A stretch of DNA of 40,530 bases from Lachnospiraceae bacterium (GCA_024693845.1 JAILKJ010000013.1:1-40530); one strand, 5' to 3'. Shown: positions 7,518 to 17,210, numbered from the stretch's first letter. Numbers and translations are program-made. Notes: a model not told the origin generated them from the letters alone.

Positions 7518-8570
7518 TTACTGCGCAGTATCTGCATCCGCATTCTCTGCCCCCTCAGCGTCCTCATTAAGGGCATCTTCGGGAGCCGGCGCATCATCCA
7601 CAGCTGCCTCAAGGCGCATATCCATAGCGGCGCTTTCAGCCATCTCAAGAGCGGAATGTGACTTGCCCTTGTCATCGATGAGAATACCGGTCATATCGTC
7701 ATTGAAATAGTATCCGAACTCCTTTCCCTCAATGCTAAAGGCAGTATATTTAGTGCCGTCATCCAGTTCCTTATCAGATGTAACGAAATCCTTGCTGTAA
7801 TAGAAGTTGGCGCCGATCTGAACCAGAACGGTAAGATTGCCGTCCTCACGGAACAGAGCCAGGTTCATATCGCTCTTACCGTCATTTGCATACAGACCGC
7901 CGTAGTATTCAGACGTATCTTCCGAGGCGAAGCCTGCAACCGCGCCGCCATCGCCTGAAGATGCGGCAGTTCCCGCCAGGGAAAGGGAATCATACAGGAC
8001 TGCAATGGCATCGTTCATGGGAATATCGATGGCATCATCACCGGACATATGGCAGGTGGCATCGATCAGAAGCGTTCCTCCTGCGTAAGCCGCAGCGGTC
8101 AGGGTCTGACGAAGGCCGCTCTCCTGTCCTTCGGGAACCTTTGACTGTGCAACAACGGCGGGACCGAAGAAAAGATCCGCATTGGTAACTTCATACTGAT
8201 CATTCAGGCCCATGGTTTTCTCGGCAATGACATCTTCGGGATATTTACCGTCATACATATAAAAGCTTACCATGGTTGTTCCTGCAGCCTGACCGGAATA
8301 AAGGAAATCCACCTCGTTGTTGGTTCCGCCAATGGGATTTACCACAAAAAGTGCGGGATCATACTTCAGAGACCAGCCATAGGGCGACTGATAATCCGTA
8401 TAATTGGGCTCGAGGATCGGCGGCTGTGCAACTTCTACCTCGGGAACAGTGCTCTCGCTCTCCTCGGCAACTTCCGCATGGACATTCACGTCATCATCCT
8501 TCTTGCCGCAGCCAACAAGAGCTGAGAGCATGGCTGCTACAAGCATCAAACTGATAATTTTCTTTTTCAT
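7518..8570 (-). CDS. Putative lipoprotein of unknown function
   Basis: A 350-residue protein starting at ATG 8570, with AAGGAG 8 bases upstream; a longer frame from 8591 has no better ribosome site. The N-terminus is a lipoprotein signal: KKK, a hydrophobic core, then LVGC with the cysteine at residue 21, followed by a charged linker. It should be lipidated and anchored on the outer face of the membrane. The body (about 55-310) is a soluble region with no family I recognise; it contains YGWSLKYDP near residue 65. The last 30-40 residues are acidic and alanine-rich (low complexity). It has its own transcription unit between two terminators. Confidence 0.75.
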   Translation of the reverse strand: MKKKIISLMLVAAMLSALVGCGKKDDDVNVHAEVAEESESTVPEVEVAQPPILEPNYTDYQSPYGWSLKYDPALFVVNPIGGTNNEVDFLYSGQAAGTTMVSFYMYDGKYPEDVIAEKTMGLNDQYEVTNADLFFGPAVVAQSKVPEGQESGLRQTLTAAAYAGGTLLIDATCHMSGDDAIDIPMNDAIAVLYDSLSLAGTAASSGDGGAVAGFASEDTSEYYGGLYANDGKSDMNLALFREDGNLTVLVQIGANFYYSKDFVTSDKELDDGTKYTAFSIEGKEFGYYFNDDMTGILIDDKGKSHSALEMAESAAMDMRLEAAVDDAPAPEDALNEDAEGAENADADTAQ

Positions 8571-8634
8571 AAACATTCTCCTTCTGAACATGTTAGAGTA
8601 GGGAAGACATAATCATGCCACACCCATAATAAAA

Positions 8635-8658
8635 GGGGGATCGGATAACCGCTCCCCC
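8635..8658 (-). terminator. Rho-independent terminator after the beta-helix protein gene
   Basis: Stem GGGGGA/TCCCCC plus inner CGG/CCG closing a 4-base loop, followed on the minus strand by TTTTATT. It is located 12 bases past the stop at 8670 and ends the topB-containing operon. Confidence 0.85.
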
Positions 8659-8669
8659 ATATTACCTGA

Positions 8670-9377
8670 TTATGGCCTGATCTCCATGGCACCCTTGGGC
8701 ATTTCTTTCTTGAGCTTGACCTTCGGCGTTGTCTTACCGCCTGTTTTGTAGATCACGCTCTCCGTTACCATGCCGCGCACATTGGAAAGGGGATAAATGC
8801 TTGCTCCGCGGCCCACAAGGGTACCGGGATTCAACACGCTGTTGCAGCCCACCTGAGCAAAATCGCCCACAACCGCACCGAATTTACGAAGCTTTGTATC
8901 GATCCTTCCCAGGGGGAAAGAAACTTCTACGTTGGTCTTATCATTCTTAACATTGGAGGTGATGGCACCGGCACCGAGATGTGCCTTATAACCCAGCACC
9001 GAATCGCCCACATAGTTAAAATGCGGAACCTCGCACTCATCAAAAATGATGCTGTTCTTCACTTCAACGGAATTACCGATCACACATCCGCTTCCGATCA
9101 CCGCATTACCGCGGATGAAAGCGCAATGACGGATCTCGGTCTCGGGACCGATGATACAGGGGCCGGTGATGGATGCCGAAGGAGCGATGGTTGCGCTGGT
9201 ATGTACCCAAACCTGCGGGAAACGCTCTTCATAATCGGATCCGAGCATAGGGCCCAAACCCTTGATGAATTCACCGATCAGAGGCAGCACACCCCAGGGA
9301 TTCTCCGTTGCGTCAAACAGCGGACTTGCAATGGTGTGGCTCAGATCCAGAAATTTCTCGCTTTTAAAAATCTCCAT
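8670..9377 (-). CDS. Left-handed beta-helix (hexapeptide repeat) protein, sugar-phosphate nucleotidyltransferase-like
   Basis: A 235-residue protein with a run of hexapeptide repeats from about residue 60 to 200 (IAPSASITGPCIIGPETEI, VIGSGCVIGNSVEV, GYKAHLGAGAITSNV, VGCNSVLNPGTLVG). This pattern forms a left-handed beta-helix. It resembles the C-terminal acetyltransferase half of GlmU and is commonly labelled UDP-N-acetylglucosamine pyrophosphorylase-related in Clostridia, but there is no N-terminal pyrophosphorylase domain (no LxxGxGTRM motif). A role as acyltransferase or as a sugar-nucleotide binding protein is inferred. ATG at 9377 has AAAGGAGGG upstream, and it follows topB by 23 bases, so it is in that operon. 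Confidence 0.75.
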   Translation of the reverse strand: MEIFKSEKFLDLSHTIASPLFDATENPWGVLPLIGEFIKGLGPMLGSDYEERFPQVWVHTSATIAPSASITGPCIIGPETEIRHCAFIRGNAVIGSGCVIGNSVEVKNSIIFDECEVPHFNYVGDSVLGYKAHLGAGAITSNVKNDKTNVEVSFPLGRIDTKLRKFGAVVGDFAQVGCNSVLNPGTLVGRGASIYPLSNVRGMVTESVIYKTGGKTTPKVKLKKEMPKGAMEIRP

Positions 9378-9400
9378 AAAACCCTCCTTTTATTTACACG

Positions 9401-11476
9401 TTATCCCTCTTTTTTGCTCTTTTTCCTGCGGGTCGTCTTTTTATAAAACGGTGCCGCTCTCTGCAGCATGACTCGTATCTGAGCCTCATTACTGGTCTGT
9501 TTGACCTGCTGCACTCTTTTGACCACGAAATCCGACAGCTTCCCCATGTATTCGTCGGAAGTGATCTCCCCCTCTTCCACCAGAGACAGCCCCTTCTCCC
9601 AGCTTGCTGTCATGTTCGGCGCCAGCATCATCGGCATGGAATAGCCGACTACGTAATAGATGCCTTCTCCGAGCTGTGTGGGGGTATAGATCTGTGTTTT
9701 CTTATTCAGGTTCAGATAACCGATCCTGACAAGCTTCTCAAGGATGCCCGCCCTGGTTGCGGCGGTTCCGATGCCGCTGGATTTGATCTGTTCGCGAAGC
9801 TGCTCGTCCTCGATGAGCTGTCCCGCATTCTCCATGGCAAGGATCATATTACCGGAGCTGTAACGCTTCGGCGGCGAGGTCTCTCCTTCTTTGACGGAAA
9901 AACCATCTGCGTCTATTATAGCACCTTTTTTCAATGAGGAAAGAAGATTTATGAAATTCTCATCACAGAGTATCTCTTTCTCCTTATCATCGCCGCTTTC
10001 CTCGCTCTGCTTTTCGGCCTTATCGCCTTCGGCGCTCTTTTTGAAAAAAGTGTCCGCGAAGACCTTGGTATAACCGGGCTCTGTCATTACCTTGAAATTA
10101 GCAAAGAAGGATTCGGTCTCCCGCTTCATCACCAGGCTTACCTTCAGAAACTCCGCATCGGGGCAAAATACCGCCACAAAACGGCGAAGGATCATCTCAT
10201 ATACCTTTGCCGAAAGGGGAGAAAGACTTGCCGCTTTGCTGACTTCGGCACCTGTGGGAATGATGGCATAGTGATCGGTGATCTGCTTATCATTCACGTA
10301 CTTGGTCTTGGCCAGGCCCTCGTAGGTCTTCTTCTCCATGATATAGCGGATAAAAGGCGCCATACCGGGATATTCGGCCAAAGGACGGATGTTCTTGTCT
10401 ATCTCCTTTGCAACGGCTGTGGAAAGCACCCTGGCATCGGTCCTGGGATAGGTGGTCATCTTCTTCTCATAGAGCTCCTGGGCAATAGCCAGGGTCTCGT
10501 CAGGGCTGATCTTTAAAAGCCGGGAACAGTCATTTTGAAGCTCAGCCAGGTTATAGAACAGAGGCGGCTTCTTGACTTCCTTTTTCTTCTCGCTCTTTTT
10601 CAGGGTAAGGCCGATGGGTTTAGGCTCGGATAGATCTGCGATGAGCTTGTCGGCATCTTCCTTCTTCAAAAAGCCGTTGTCCTTGTATAAAAGGGGCGAG
10701 TTGAAATAGGCAGATCCTTCTACGGCCTTCCAATCGGCAGTTACCGGTGAATCGGCGATCTTCAGAGCCGCCTGAACCCGGTAAAAAGGCGTTTTTTCAA
10801 AGTTTCTTATCTCTAACTCTCTCTTGACCACCATCCCCAGTACGCAGGTCATGACACGGCCTACGGAGATGGTCACCTTATCCTGTTCCAGGAAACGTTG
10901 CAGCGTATAGCGGTATTTCAGTGTCAGGGCACGGGAAAAATTGATACCCATGAGATAATCTTCTATTGCACGAAGATAAGCGGCGTCTGAGAGCTTGTCA
11001 TAGGCGCTGATATCCTTGGCTTCCCGGATTCCGCGCATGATCTCTTCTTCCGTCTGGGAATCGATCCAGACACGCTTTTTCTCCTTGTGAGGATTGCCTG
11101 CCATCTGGTCTACAAGACGGTAAATATACTCTCCCTCGCGCCCTGAATCGGTGCAGACATAGATGGATTCCACGTCATCACGGGTGAGGATGCCTTTTAC
11201 GATATCAAATTGTTTTTTGGTCTGGGGGATTACCTCATAACGAAAGGAATCCGGCAGAAAAGGCAAAGGATCAAGCTGCCACTTCTTCCAGGATTCATCA
11301 TAAACCTCGGGATAACTCATGGTCACAAGATGCCCTACGCACCAGGTGACCAGCATGTCGTCCGATTCCAGAAATCCGTCCTTTTGGGTGAAACGGATAT
11401 GCATTTGATTGGCCAGCGTGGAAGCAAACTGCTTGGCAACGCTGGGTTTTTCCGCGATAAAAACCTTTTTTCCCAT
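9401..11476 (-). CDS. topB: DNA topoisomerase III
   Basis: A type IA topoisomerase of 691 residues, which relaxes negative supercoils and separates linked DNA through single-strand passage. The start is ATG 11476, because the family begins at MGKKVFIAEKPSVAKQFA; a longer frame would overlap the upstream gene. TOPRIM motifs are visible: IAEK near residue 7 and CTDSGREGE at 108-116 (Mg-binding acidic cluster). The catalytic tyrosine is in TTYPRTD at residue 343. GIGTAATRAGILEKL lies in the C-terminal third. No C-terminal zinc fingers are present, as usual for TopB. The ribosome site is poor, so translation may be coupled to the upstream ATPase gene 13 bases away. The last residues are a basic tail. 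Confidence 0.95.
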   Translation of the reverse strand: MGKKVFIAEKPSVAKQFASTLANQMHIRFTQKDGFLESDDMLVTWCVGHLVTMSYPEVYDESWKKWQLDPLPFLPDSFRYEVIPQTKKQFDIVKGILTRDDVESIYVCTDSGREGEYIYRLVDQMAGNPHKEKKRVWIDSQTEEEIMRGIREAKDISAYDKLSDAAYLRAIEDYLMGINFSRALTLKYRYTLQRFLEQDKVTISVGRVMTCVLGMVVKRELEIRNFEKTPFYRVQAALKIADSPVTADWKAVEGSAYFNSPLLYKDNGFLKKEDADKLIADLSEPKPIGLTLKKSEKKKEVKKPPLFYNLAELQNDCSRLLKISPDETLAIAQELYEKKMTTYPRTDARVLSTAVAKEIDKNIRPLAEYPGMAPFIRYIMEKKTYEGLAKTKYVNDKQITDHYAIIPTGAEVSKAASLSPLSAKVYEMILRRFVAVFCPDAEFLKVSLVMKRETESFFANFKVMTEPGYTKVFADTFFKKSAEGDKAEKQSEESGDDKEKEILCDENFINLLSSLKKGAIIDADGFSVKEGETSPPKRYSSGNMILAMENAGQLIEDEQLREQIKSSGIGTAATRAGILEKLVRIGYLNLNKKTQIYTPTQLGEGIYYVVGYSMPMMLAPNMTASWEKGLSLVEEGEITSDEYMGKLSDFVVKRVQQVKQTSNEAQIRVMLQRAAPFYKKTTRRKKSKKEG

Positions 11477-11489
11477 ATTGTTACAAATC

Positions 11490-12857
11490 CTAAACCAGGA
11501 AATCTTCCATACGAAGAAGGCGGATATTGTTCCTGACTTTGGCTTCCAGGGTGACCTTCTCATCAAAGCCGTCCCTTGCAAACAGGAAGATCATCTCCGG
11601 TGAAGCCTTGGCATCGGCAAGACTCTTAAGTGCTCTTTGATAGAATTCGTAGGTCATATAGGGCTTGTCATAACAACTGAAAGCCGCCACGCATCTGTCC
11701 TGCTCCTCATCGAAGCCCAGATAATCGATGAAGCCTTCCTTGCCGTCAAAAATACCGCTCTCATATACTTCAAATCCGAAGGCGTTGCTTCGTGCTAACT
11801 TTTCCATATACTCTCTGCAGATCTCGGAAAAATACGGCTTGCAGAAGTCAGTCAGCTCGTGCTGTACATAGGTCTCAAAATATGACTCACTGGACAGCGT
11901 CGCCGTCATACTGTAATAGGGATAGAGGAATCTGAACCAGAATGCCACATAGTGGTTGCTGATACGGTAGATTCCCTTCCTGAGCATGTCTCTTCCCCGG
12001 GTATCCACGGAGAAAACCTTCCGGGCGATCTCCAGCTCCATCAGGTTCTTTAAGTAAACGCTGATCTTTGCACGGGAAAAGCCGGTGTGCTGATAGATAT
12101 CTCCCAGCTTGTCCATACCCTCTGCCAGAGCCGAAAGGATGGAATAATAAACGCCGCATTCCCTTACCGCTTCACGTACATAGCGGCTGCCCTCCTCAAA
12201 GAGAAAAGCATCCTGGGAAAGGATATTTTTGCAGATATTCTGTTTCAGAGTGATCATGGGATCGAAATGTCTCCAAAGACCGGGGATACCGCCCAAAATA
12301 CTGTAAACGGCAATACGATCTTCCAGAGAATAATCCGGGAAATGATAGGAAACATCCTCAAACTTCAGTTCGCGGATTTTCAGAAAGCCGGAAATGGAAA
12401 GGGCCGACTTACCGATCCTGCTGACAAGCTGATTCTCAATGAAGCCTACAGAGGACGACATGAGAATCACAAGGACCTGCTGTGATGAGTAGCTGCCGCT
12501 AACTAAAGCAGCCGCCTGCTCCATAAAATCGGAATCGTTTTTGATCAGATGATCGAATTCATCGATCACGAGAACCTTTTTATCCCCGGAGCCTTTGGCG
12601 AAAGCCTGCATGAGCTCACTGTATTCGGGATATTGCGAAACTTCAAGACCACGGTTTCTCCACTGGCGTGCCATCAGATACTGCTGCTGGCGCATGCTGG
12701 CTTCACCTGCGAGATAATACAGGTTGTCCTTGCCCTTGAGAAAATCCATGATCAACGTGGTTTTGCCGATATTTTTCTGACCATACAAGATGATCAGCTG
12801 ACTTGCGCTTGTGGCGTAGAGCTGATTCAGATACGCCAGTTCGTTATTTCTTCCCAT
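11490..12857 (-). CDS. AAA-type ATPase with DUF234-like C-terminus
   Basis: A 455-residue protein. It has a Walker A motif (GQKNIGKTTL, near residue 26) and a Walker B motif (KVLVIDEFDHL, near residue 95). A winged-helix region lies around residues 240-290 (GDIYQHTGFSRAKISVYLKNL). The C-terminal part contains an N-H-Y-V-A-F-W-F-R-F-L-Y-P pattern, matching the DUF234/archaeal-type ATPase family (COG1672). These are cytoplasmic P-loop ATPases of unclear function with a restriction-endonuclease-like tail, often in mobile or defence contexts. Here the gene sits between a phosphodiesterase gene (22-base gap) and topB (13-base gap), which suggests co-transcription and perhaps a DNA-linked role. Confidence 0.85.
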   Translation of the reverse strand: MGRNNELAYLNQLYATSASQLIILYGQKNIGKTTLIMDFLKGKDNLYYLAGEASMRQQQYLMARQWRNRGLEVSQYPEYSELMQAFAKGSGDKKVLVIDEFDHLIKNDSDFMEQAAALVSGSYSSQQVLVILMSSSVGFIENQLVSRIGKSALSISGFLKIRELKFEDVSYHFPDYSLEDRIAVYSILGGIPGLWRHFDPMITLKQNICKNILSQDAFLFEEGSRYVREAVRECGVYYSILSALAEGMDKLGDIYQHTGFSRAKISVYLKNLMELEIARKVFSVDTRGRDMLRKGIYRISNHYVAFWFRFLYPYYSMTATLSSESYFETYVQHELTDFCKPYFSEICREYMEKLARSNAFGFEVYESGIFDGKEGFIDYLGFDEEQDRCVAAFSCYDKPYMTYEFYQRALKSLADAKASPEMIFLFARDGFDEKVTLEAKVRNNIRLLRMEDFLV

Positions 12858-12879
12858 AACTTTGAAAAAGTGACCTCTC

Positions 12880-14598
12880 TTAGCTTGCCTGGATCTTAAG
12901 CAGTTCTTCTATCTGCGCTGCCGGCATGGGCTTGCCAAGCAGGAAGCCCTGGATATTGTCACAATCGATGCTCTTTAAATAATTAAACTGCTGATCGTTC
13001 TCCACACCCTCTGCCACGGTCTCATAACCCAGCTTCTTCACCATGGAGATGATGGATTCGGTGATGATCCTTGTGGAGGAATCGTCAATGACCGTATCGA
13101 TGAAGGACTTGTCGATCTTCAGGGTGTCGATGGGCAGACTCTTCAGATACGACAGAGACGAATAGCCGGTACCGAAGTCGTCCAGGGAGATCTTGATACC
13201 GCTCTCACGGATCTTGCGCATCTGCTCCAGAACGTTGTCAAAATCATCGATGAGAACACTCTCGGTGATCTCCAGCTCCAGAAAAGCGGGATCGATGTCG
13301 TAGGTCTCGATCAGTTCAAACAGTGTCGGAATGAAGTCTGATTTACGGAACTGCATTGCCGAGATATTCACGGAAAGCACCATGGGATAATGGAAGTTCT
13401 TCTCCCAATGTGAATAGGACCGCAGAGCCTCCTCCAGAACCCACTTGCCAATGGGACCAATGAGTCCGTCCCGCTCTGCCAGGGGAATAAAACGGGAAGG
13501 GCTGATATAGTAACCCTCCTGGTTCTTCCATCGGATCAAAGCCTCAACTCCGCGAAGCTTCTTGCTCTCGGCATCGTACTGGGGCTGATAATAGAGCTCA
13601 AAGGAATTCTCTTCGATAGCCAGCTTCAGCTCGTTTTCCAGCTGAACGCTCTGAAGGAAATCATCAAGCACAGGAGCCTCAAAGTAATACAAGCCTCCGA
13701 TATTGTCCTTCTTCTGCTGCTCAAGTACGATCTCGGCACAGTTGATCAGTTCGATGGAATTACGGGCAGCCTCGGGATAACGGGACTGACCGCCGCTGAC
13801 GGTGATCAGAACATTTTCCCTTCCGGTGATGGGAACGGGCTGCTTTAAATGCTTTGCAAGATTTTTGAAAAAGCGCTTGCCACAGTCATTAGACTGTCTG
13901 TAGAAAGCAACAAAATATACATTGGAATGGAAATGAGATACCAGACAGTCCTCGGACTGGAATTCACGAAGATGAAGTCCGAGATTCTGCAACAGCTCAT
14001 CTCCTGCGATCATTCCAAGACCTTCGTTGATGTTCTTGAAATCATCTATCTTCAGACAGAGGACCTCGATCCCTGCATGCTCATCCTGGGCCTTTCTGAC
14101 CCAATCGGATAACAGACGGACGAAGTAATTGCGGTTGTACAAGCCGGTCAACGTATCGTAATACGCCATATACTTCAGATTCTCGGTCTGCTCCCGCTCT
14201 CTTGTGGAATCATGGAGCCTGATGATCTTCTCACTGGGATGACCTTCGTCATCATAGGAAACCGTAACCTCAATGCCGACCCATTTGCCGCCTTCCATTC
14301 TGCATTCACAGCCGGAATGCTTTTTACCTCTGGTTTCGGGATAAAGGGTATCGGCCAGTTTTTTCCGATCCTCAGCAAGGAAGCTGTCGACGAAACGGCC
14401 GAGATCGCTTCCCTTGAGCATCGGAAAATGGAAAAACTGGTCGGAGTTTCCGAGGATCTCAAAATCATCCGTGGCATAGTCATAATACATGAAAGTATTA
14501 TTGGATGTACCGCAGATCATCCTGAACATCTTATCATTGTCTAGCAGGCGCTGATTCATGGAATTGAGCAGACTCAGCTGGTAGTTCATATCTTCCAT
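12880..14598 (-). CDS. EAL-domain c-di-GMP phosphodiesterase with degenerate GGDEF
   Basis: A 572-residue cytoplasmic signalling protein without membrane spans. Residues about 20-130 look PAS-like. Residues about 140-300 form a GGDEF-type domain (YDTLTGLYNRNYF at the start), but the active-site loop normally reading GGDEF is SHFHSNVYF, so it should not make c-di-GMP; it may bind GTP or be structural. Residues about 315-565 are an EAL domain with intact catalytic motifs: VEALIRW, NISAMQF, LELEITES, LDDFGTGYSSL, LKIDKSFI, AEGVE and QGFLLGKP. Hydrolysis of c-di-GMP to pGpG is therefore predicted. It leads the ATPase-topB group, 22 bases ahead. Confidence 0.92.
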   Translation of the reverse strand: MEDMNYQLSLLNSMNQRLLDNDKMFRMICGTSNNTFMYYDYATDDFEILGNSDQFFHFPMLKGSDLGRFVDSFLAEDRKKLADTLYPETRGKKHSGCECRMEGGKWVGIEVTVSYDDEGHPSEKIIRLHDSTREREQTENLKYMAYYDTLTGLYNRNYFVRLLSDWVRKAQDEHAGIEVLCLKIDDFKNINEGLGMIAGDELLQNLGLHLREFQSEDCLVSHFHSNVYFVAFYRQSNDCGKRFFKNLAKHLKQPVPITGRENVLITVSGGQSRYPEAARNSIELINCAEIVLEQQKKDNIGGLYYFEAPVLDDFLQSVQLENELKLAIEENSFELYYQPQYDAESKKLRGVEALIRWKNQEGYYISPSRFIPLAERDGLIGPIGKWVLEEALRSYSHWEKNFHYPMVLSVNISAMQFRKSDFIPTLFELIETYDIDPAFLELEITESVLIDDFDNVLEQMRKIRESGIKISLDDFGTGYSSLSYLKSLPIDTLKIDKSFIDTVIDDSSTRIITESIISMVKKLGYETVAEGVENDQQFNYLKSIDCDNIQGFLLGKPMPAAQIEELLKIQAS

Positions 14599-14656
14599 TT
14601 TTGTTTTTACCCCTTGTATATTAATAGTACTATCCCCTCAGATAGATACTGCCAAC

Positions 14657-15742
14657 TCATTTTGCACTGATATATCCCTTGTCTTTCAGAAGCTCTGCAC
14701 ACAGAACCGCTCCGCCTGCTGCACCTCTTAAGGTGTTGTGGGAAAGGCCTACGAACTTCCAGTCATAGATGGTGTCCTCACGAAGTCTGCCCACGGAGAT
14801 GCCCATACCGCCTTCGTAATCCACATCCAGAGCTACCTGAGGACGATTCTCCTCTTCCATGTAGCGGATAAACTGGGAAGGTGCACTGGGAAGCTTGTGT
14901 GCCTGGGGATAACCGCTGTAGGAGGTCATAGCCTCGATGAGCTGCTCCTTGGTGGGGTGCTTGCGGAATTTTACAAAAACAGCTGCGGTGTGTCCGTTCA
15001 GGACGGGAACTCTGATACACTGGCAGGAGATCTTAGGCTCTGCAGCCTTAACGATCTTGTCGCCTTCCACCTTACCGAATACTTTCAAAGGCTCCTGCTC
15101 GCTCTTTTCTTCCTCGCCGCCGATGTAAGGGATCACGTTACCTTCCATCTCCGGCCAATCCTTGAAGGTCTTTCCTGCGCCGGAAATAGCCTGATAGGTG
15201 GTGGCAATCACTTCATAGGGCTCAAACTCACGCCATGCATAAAGCACCGGTGCGTAGCTCTGGATCGAACAGTTGGGCTTAACTGCGATAAAGCCTCTGG
15301 TGGTACCCAGTCTCTTCTTCTGTGCTTCAATGATATCGGAATGTGCATCGTTGATCTCGGGAACGATCATGGGAACGTCCTCGGTCCAGCGGTGTGCGGA
15401 ATTGTTGGAAACCACGGGGATCTCAGCCTTGGCATACTGCTCTTCGATGGCACGTATCTCATCCTTGGTCATATCAACCGCTGAGAATACGAAATCAACC
15501 TCTGCGGACACTTTTTCCACTTCGTTTACATTCTTAACGATGATATCCTTAACCTTCTCAGGCATGGGGGTGGTCATCTTCCATCTGTCGCCTACAGCGT
15601 CCTCATAACGCTTTCCTGCGCTTCTGGGGCTGGCTGCGATGGTGGTCACTTCAAACCACGGATGGTTCTCCAGAATGGAGATAAAACGCTGGCCTACCAT
15701 ACCGGTTCCGCCTAAGATACCTACTTTCAACTTGTCACTCAT
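14657..15742 (-). CDS. asd: Aspartate-semialdehyde dehydrogenase
   Basis: A 361-residue enzyme that reduces aspartyl-4-phosphate to aspartate semialdehyde with NADPH, a shared step to lysine, methionine, threonine and cell-wall diaminopimelate. The nucleotide-binding loop GILGGTGMVGQRF is at residues 8-20. The catalytic cysteine is in KPNCSIQ (Cys158), and a conserved histidine is in VLNGHTAAVFV. The sequence follows the archaeal/fungal-type branch of the family rather than the E. coli type. Start ATG 15742 has AAAGGATGATG upstream. It lies 60 bases downstream of argH and 58 bases upstream of the EAL gene; a possible hairpin follows it. Confidence 0.95.
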   Translation of the reverse strand: MSDKLKVGILGGTGMVGQRFISILENHPWFEVTTIAASPRSAGKRYEDAVGDRWKMTTPMPEKVKDIIVKNVNEVEKVSAEVDFVFSAVDMTKDEIRAIEEQYAKAEIPVVSNNSAHRWTEDVPMIVPEINDAHSDIIEAQKKRLGTTRGFIAVKPNCSIQSYAPVLYAWREFEPYEVIATTYQAISGAGKTFKDWPEMEGNVIPYIGGEEEKSEQEPLKVFGKVEGDKIVKAAEPKISCQCIRVPVLNGHTAAVFVKFRKHPTKEQLIEAMTSYSGYPQAHKLPSAPSQFIRYMEEENRPQVALDVDYEGGMGISVGRLREDTIYDWKFVGLSHNTLRGAAGGAVLCAELLKDKGYISAK

Positions 15743-15802
15743 TTCTCATCATCCTTTCTATGAAACGCGCTTAGTTCCGATACACGGTAACATGCGCGAA
15801 TT

Positions 15803-17179
15803 CTAACTGTTTAAATACGCCTCGTAAAAAGTGATGGCCTCTTCCATGGCCTTCGGCCCGGGAGCCCCCTTGGTCAGACGCTTGCCGACGCAGGTCTTAA
15901 GGGAGATGGCGTCGTAGATGTCCTCCTCGAAGACATCACTAATGGTTTTAAGCTGATCCAGACTCATATCGTCGATGGCCTTGCCTTCATCGATGCAGGC
16001 AAGAACCAGTCTGCCGATGATGCTGTGCGCATCCCGGAAGGGAACGCCCTTTTTCACCAGATAATCTGCTGCGTCGGTGGCGTTGGTAAAGCCCATCATG
16101 GCGCTCTGCTGCATCCGTTCTTTGTTAAAGGTGATGCCTGCGAGCATACCTGTGAAAAGCCTGATACAGCTTGTTGCCGTATCCATGGCGTCAAAGGCCA
16201 GCTCCTTGTCCTCCTGCATATCCTTGTTGTAAGCCAGAGGCAAGCCCTTCATGGTGGTCAGAAGGCTTGTCAGTGCACCGTAAACCCGGCCGCATTTACC
16301 TCTTACAAGCTCCGCGATATCGGGGTTCTTCTTCTGAGGCATGATGCTGGAACCGGTGGAAAAAGCGTCATCCATCTCAATGAACCGATATTCGTTGCTG
16401 TTCCAGATGATCAGTTCCTCACAAAAACGGGAAAGATGCATCATGATCATGGCAAGAGCAGCTTCAAATTCGATGAGATAATCCCTGTCCGAAACGGAAT
16501 CCATACTGTTACGGGTGGGACCGTCGAAGCCCAGCAGCTCGGCCGTCAGATCACGATCCAGGGGATAGGTGGTCCCGGCAAGAGCTCCGCTTCCCAAAGG
16601 ACAGAGGTTTAAGCGCTTGCGTATATCGGTAAGTCTGCTTCTATCACGGAGGAACATTTCAAAATAGGCTCCCAGGTGATGGGCCAGAGTCAGGGGCTGG
16701 GCCTTCTGCAGATGGGTAAATCCCGGCATATAGGTCTCAATATGCTCCTTCATAAGCTTCAAAAGTACTTCATGGAGCTCTTTGAGCAGCGCATCTGTCT
16801 CGTCGATACGATCTCTGGTATAGAGCTTCATATCCAAAGCAACCTGATCGTTGCGGCTTCTTCCGGTGTGAAGCTTCTTGCCCACATCGCCGATCCTGTC
16901 GATGAGATTGGCTTCCACGAAGCTGTGAACATCCTCGTAGGCATTGGTGATCTCAAGCCTGCCATCCTCGGTATCCTTCAAAATGCTCTCAAGGCCCGAA
17001 AGGATCTGATCACGCTCGCTATCGGTCAAAATGCCGGCCTTAGCAAGCATGGTAACATGTGCTCTGCTGCCCTCTATATCCTGCTGTAACAGGCGTTTAT
17101 CAAAGCCGATGGAGGCATTGAAATCATATACCATCTGATCGGTACTCTTTGTAAAACGTCCGCCCCAAAGTTGTGCCAT
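15803..17179 (-). CDS. argH: Argininosuccinate lyase
   Basis: Cleaves argininosuccinate to arginine and fumarate, the last step of arginine synthesis. It is 458 residues from ATG 17179 (MAQLWGGRF, the usual family start, with GGAG 9 bases upstream); a longer in-frame start at 17245 would extend into the promoter region. The superfamily signature GSSIMPQKKNP holds the catalytic loop serine. Other family blocks are HTGRSRNDQ and TYMPGFTHLQKAQP. argG is not in the window. A promoter at 17236-17265 and a palindrome at 17211-17228 lie upstream. Confidence 0.96.
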   Translation of the reverse strand: MAQLWGGRFTKSTDQMVYDFNASIGFDKRLLQQDIEGSRAHVTMLAKAGILTDSERDQILSGLESILKDTEDGRLEITNAYEDVHSFVEANLIDRIGDVGKKLHTGRSRNDQVALDMKLYTRDRIDETDALLKELHEVLLKLMKEHIETYMPGFTHLQKAQPLTLAHHLGAYFEMFLRDRSRLTDIRKRLNLCPLGSGALAGTTYPLDRDLTAELLGFDGPTRNSMDSVSDRDYLIEFEAALAMIMMHLSRFCEELIIWNSNEYRFIEMDDAFSTGSSIMPQKKNPDIAELVRGKCGRVYGALTSLLTTMKGLPLAYNKDMQEDKELAFDAMDTATSCIRLFTGMLAGITFNKERMQQSAMMGFTNATDAADYLVKKGVPFRDAHSIIGRLVLACIDEGKAIDDMSLDQLKTISDVFEEDIYDAISLKTCVGKRLTKGAPGPKAMEEAITFYEAYLNS

Positions 17180-17210
17180 AATCCATTCTCCGTAATCGTT
17201 TTCGAATTGG

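Noticed and set aside
14626-14650. Hairpin between asd and the EAL gene as a terminator
   Set aside because: The stem (AGTA, CTATC with GATAG, TACT) has a bulge and no U-run in the minus orientation.
14738-15484. Plus-strand frame of 248 codons
   Set aside because: Antisense shadow of asd, without family similarity.
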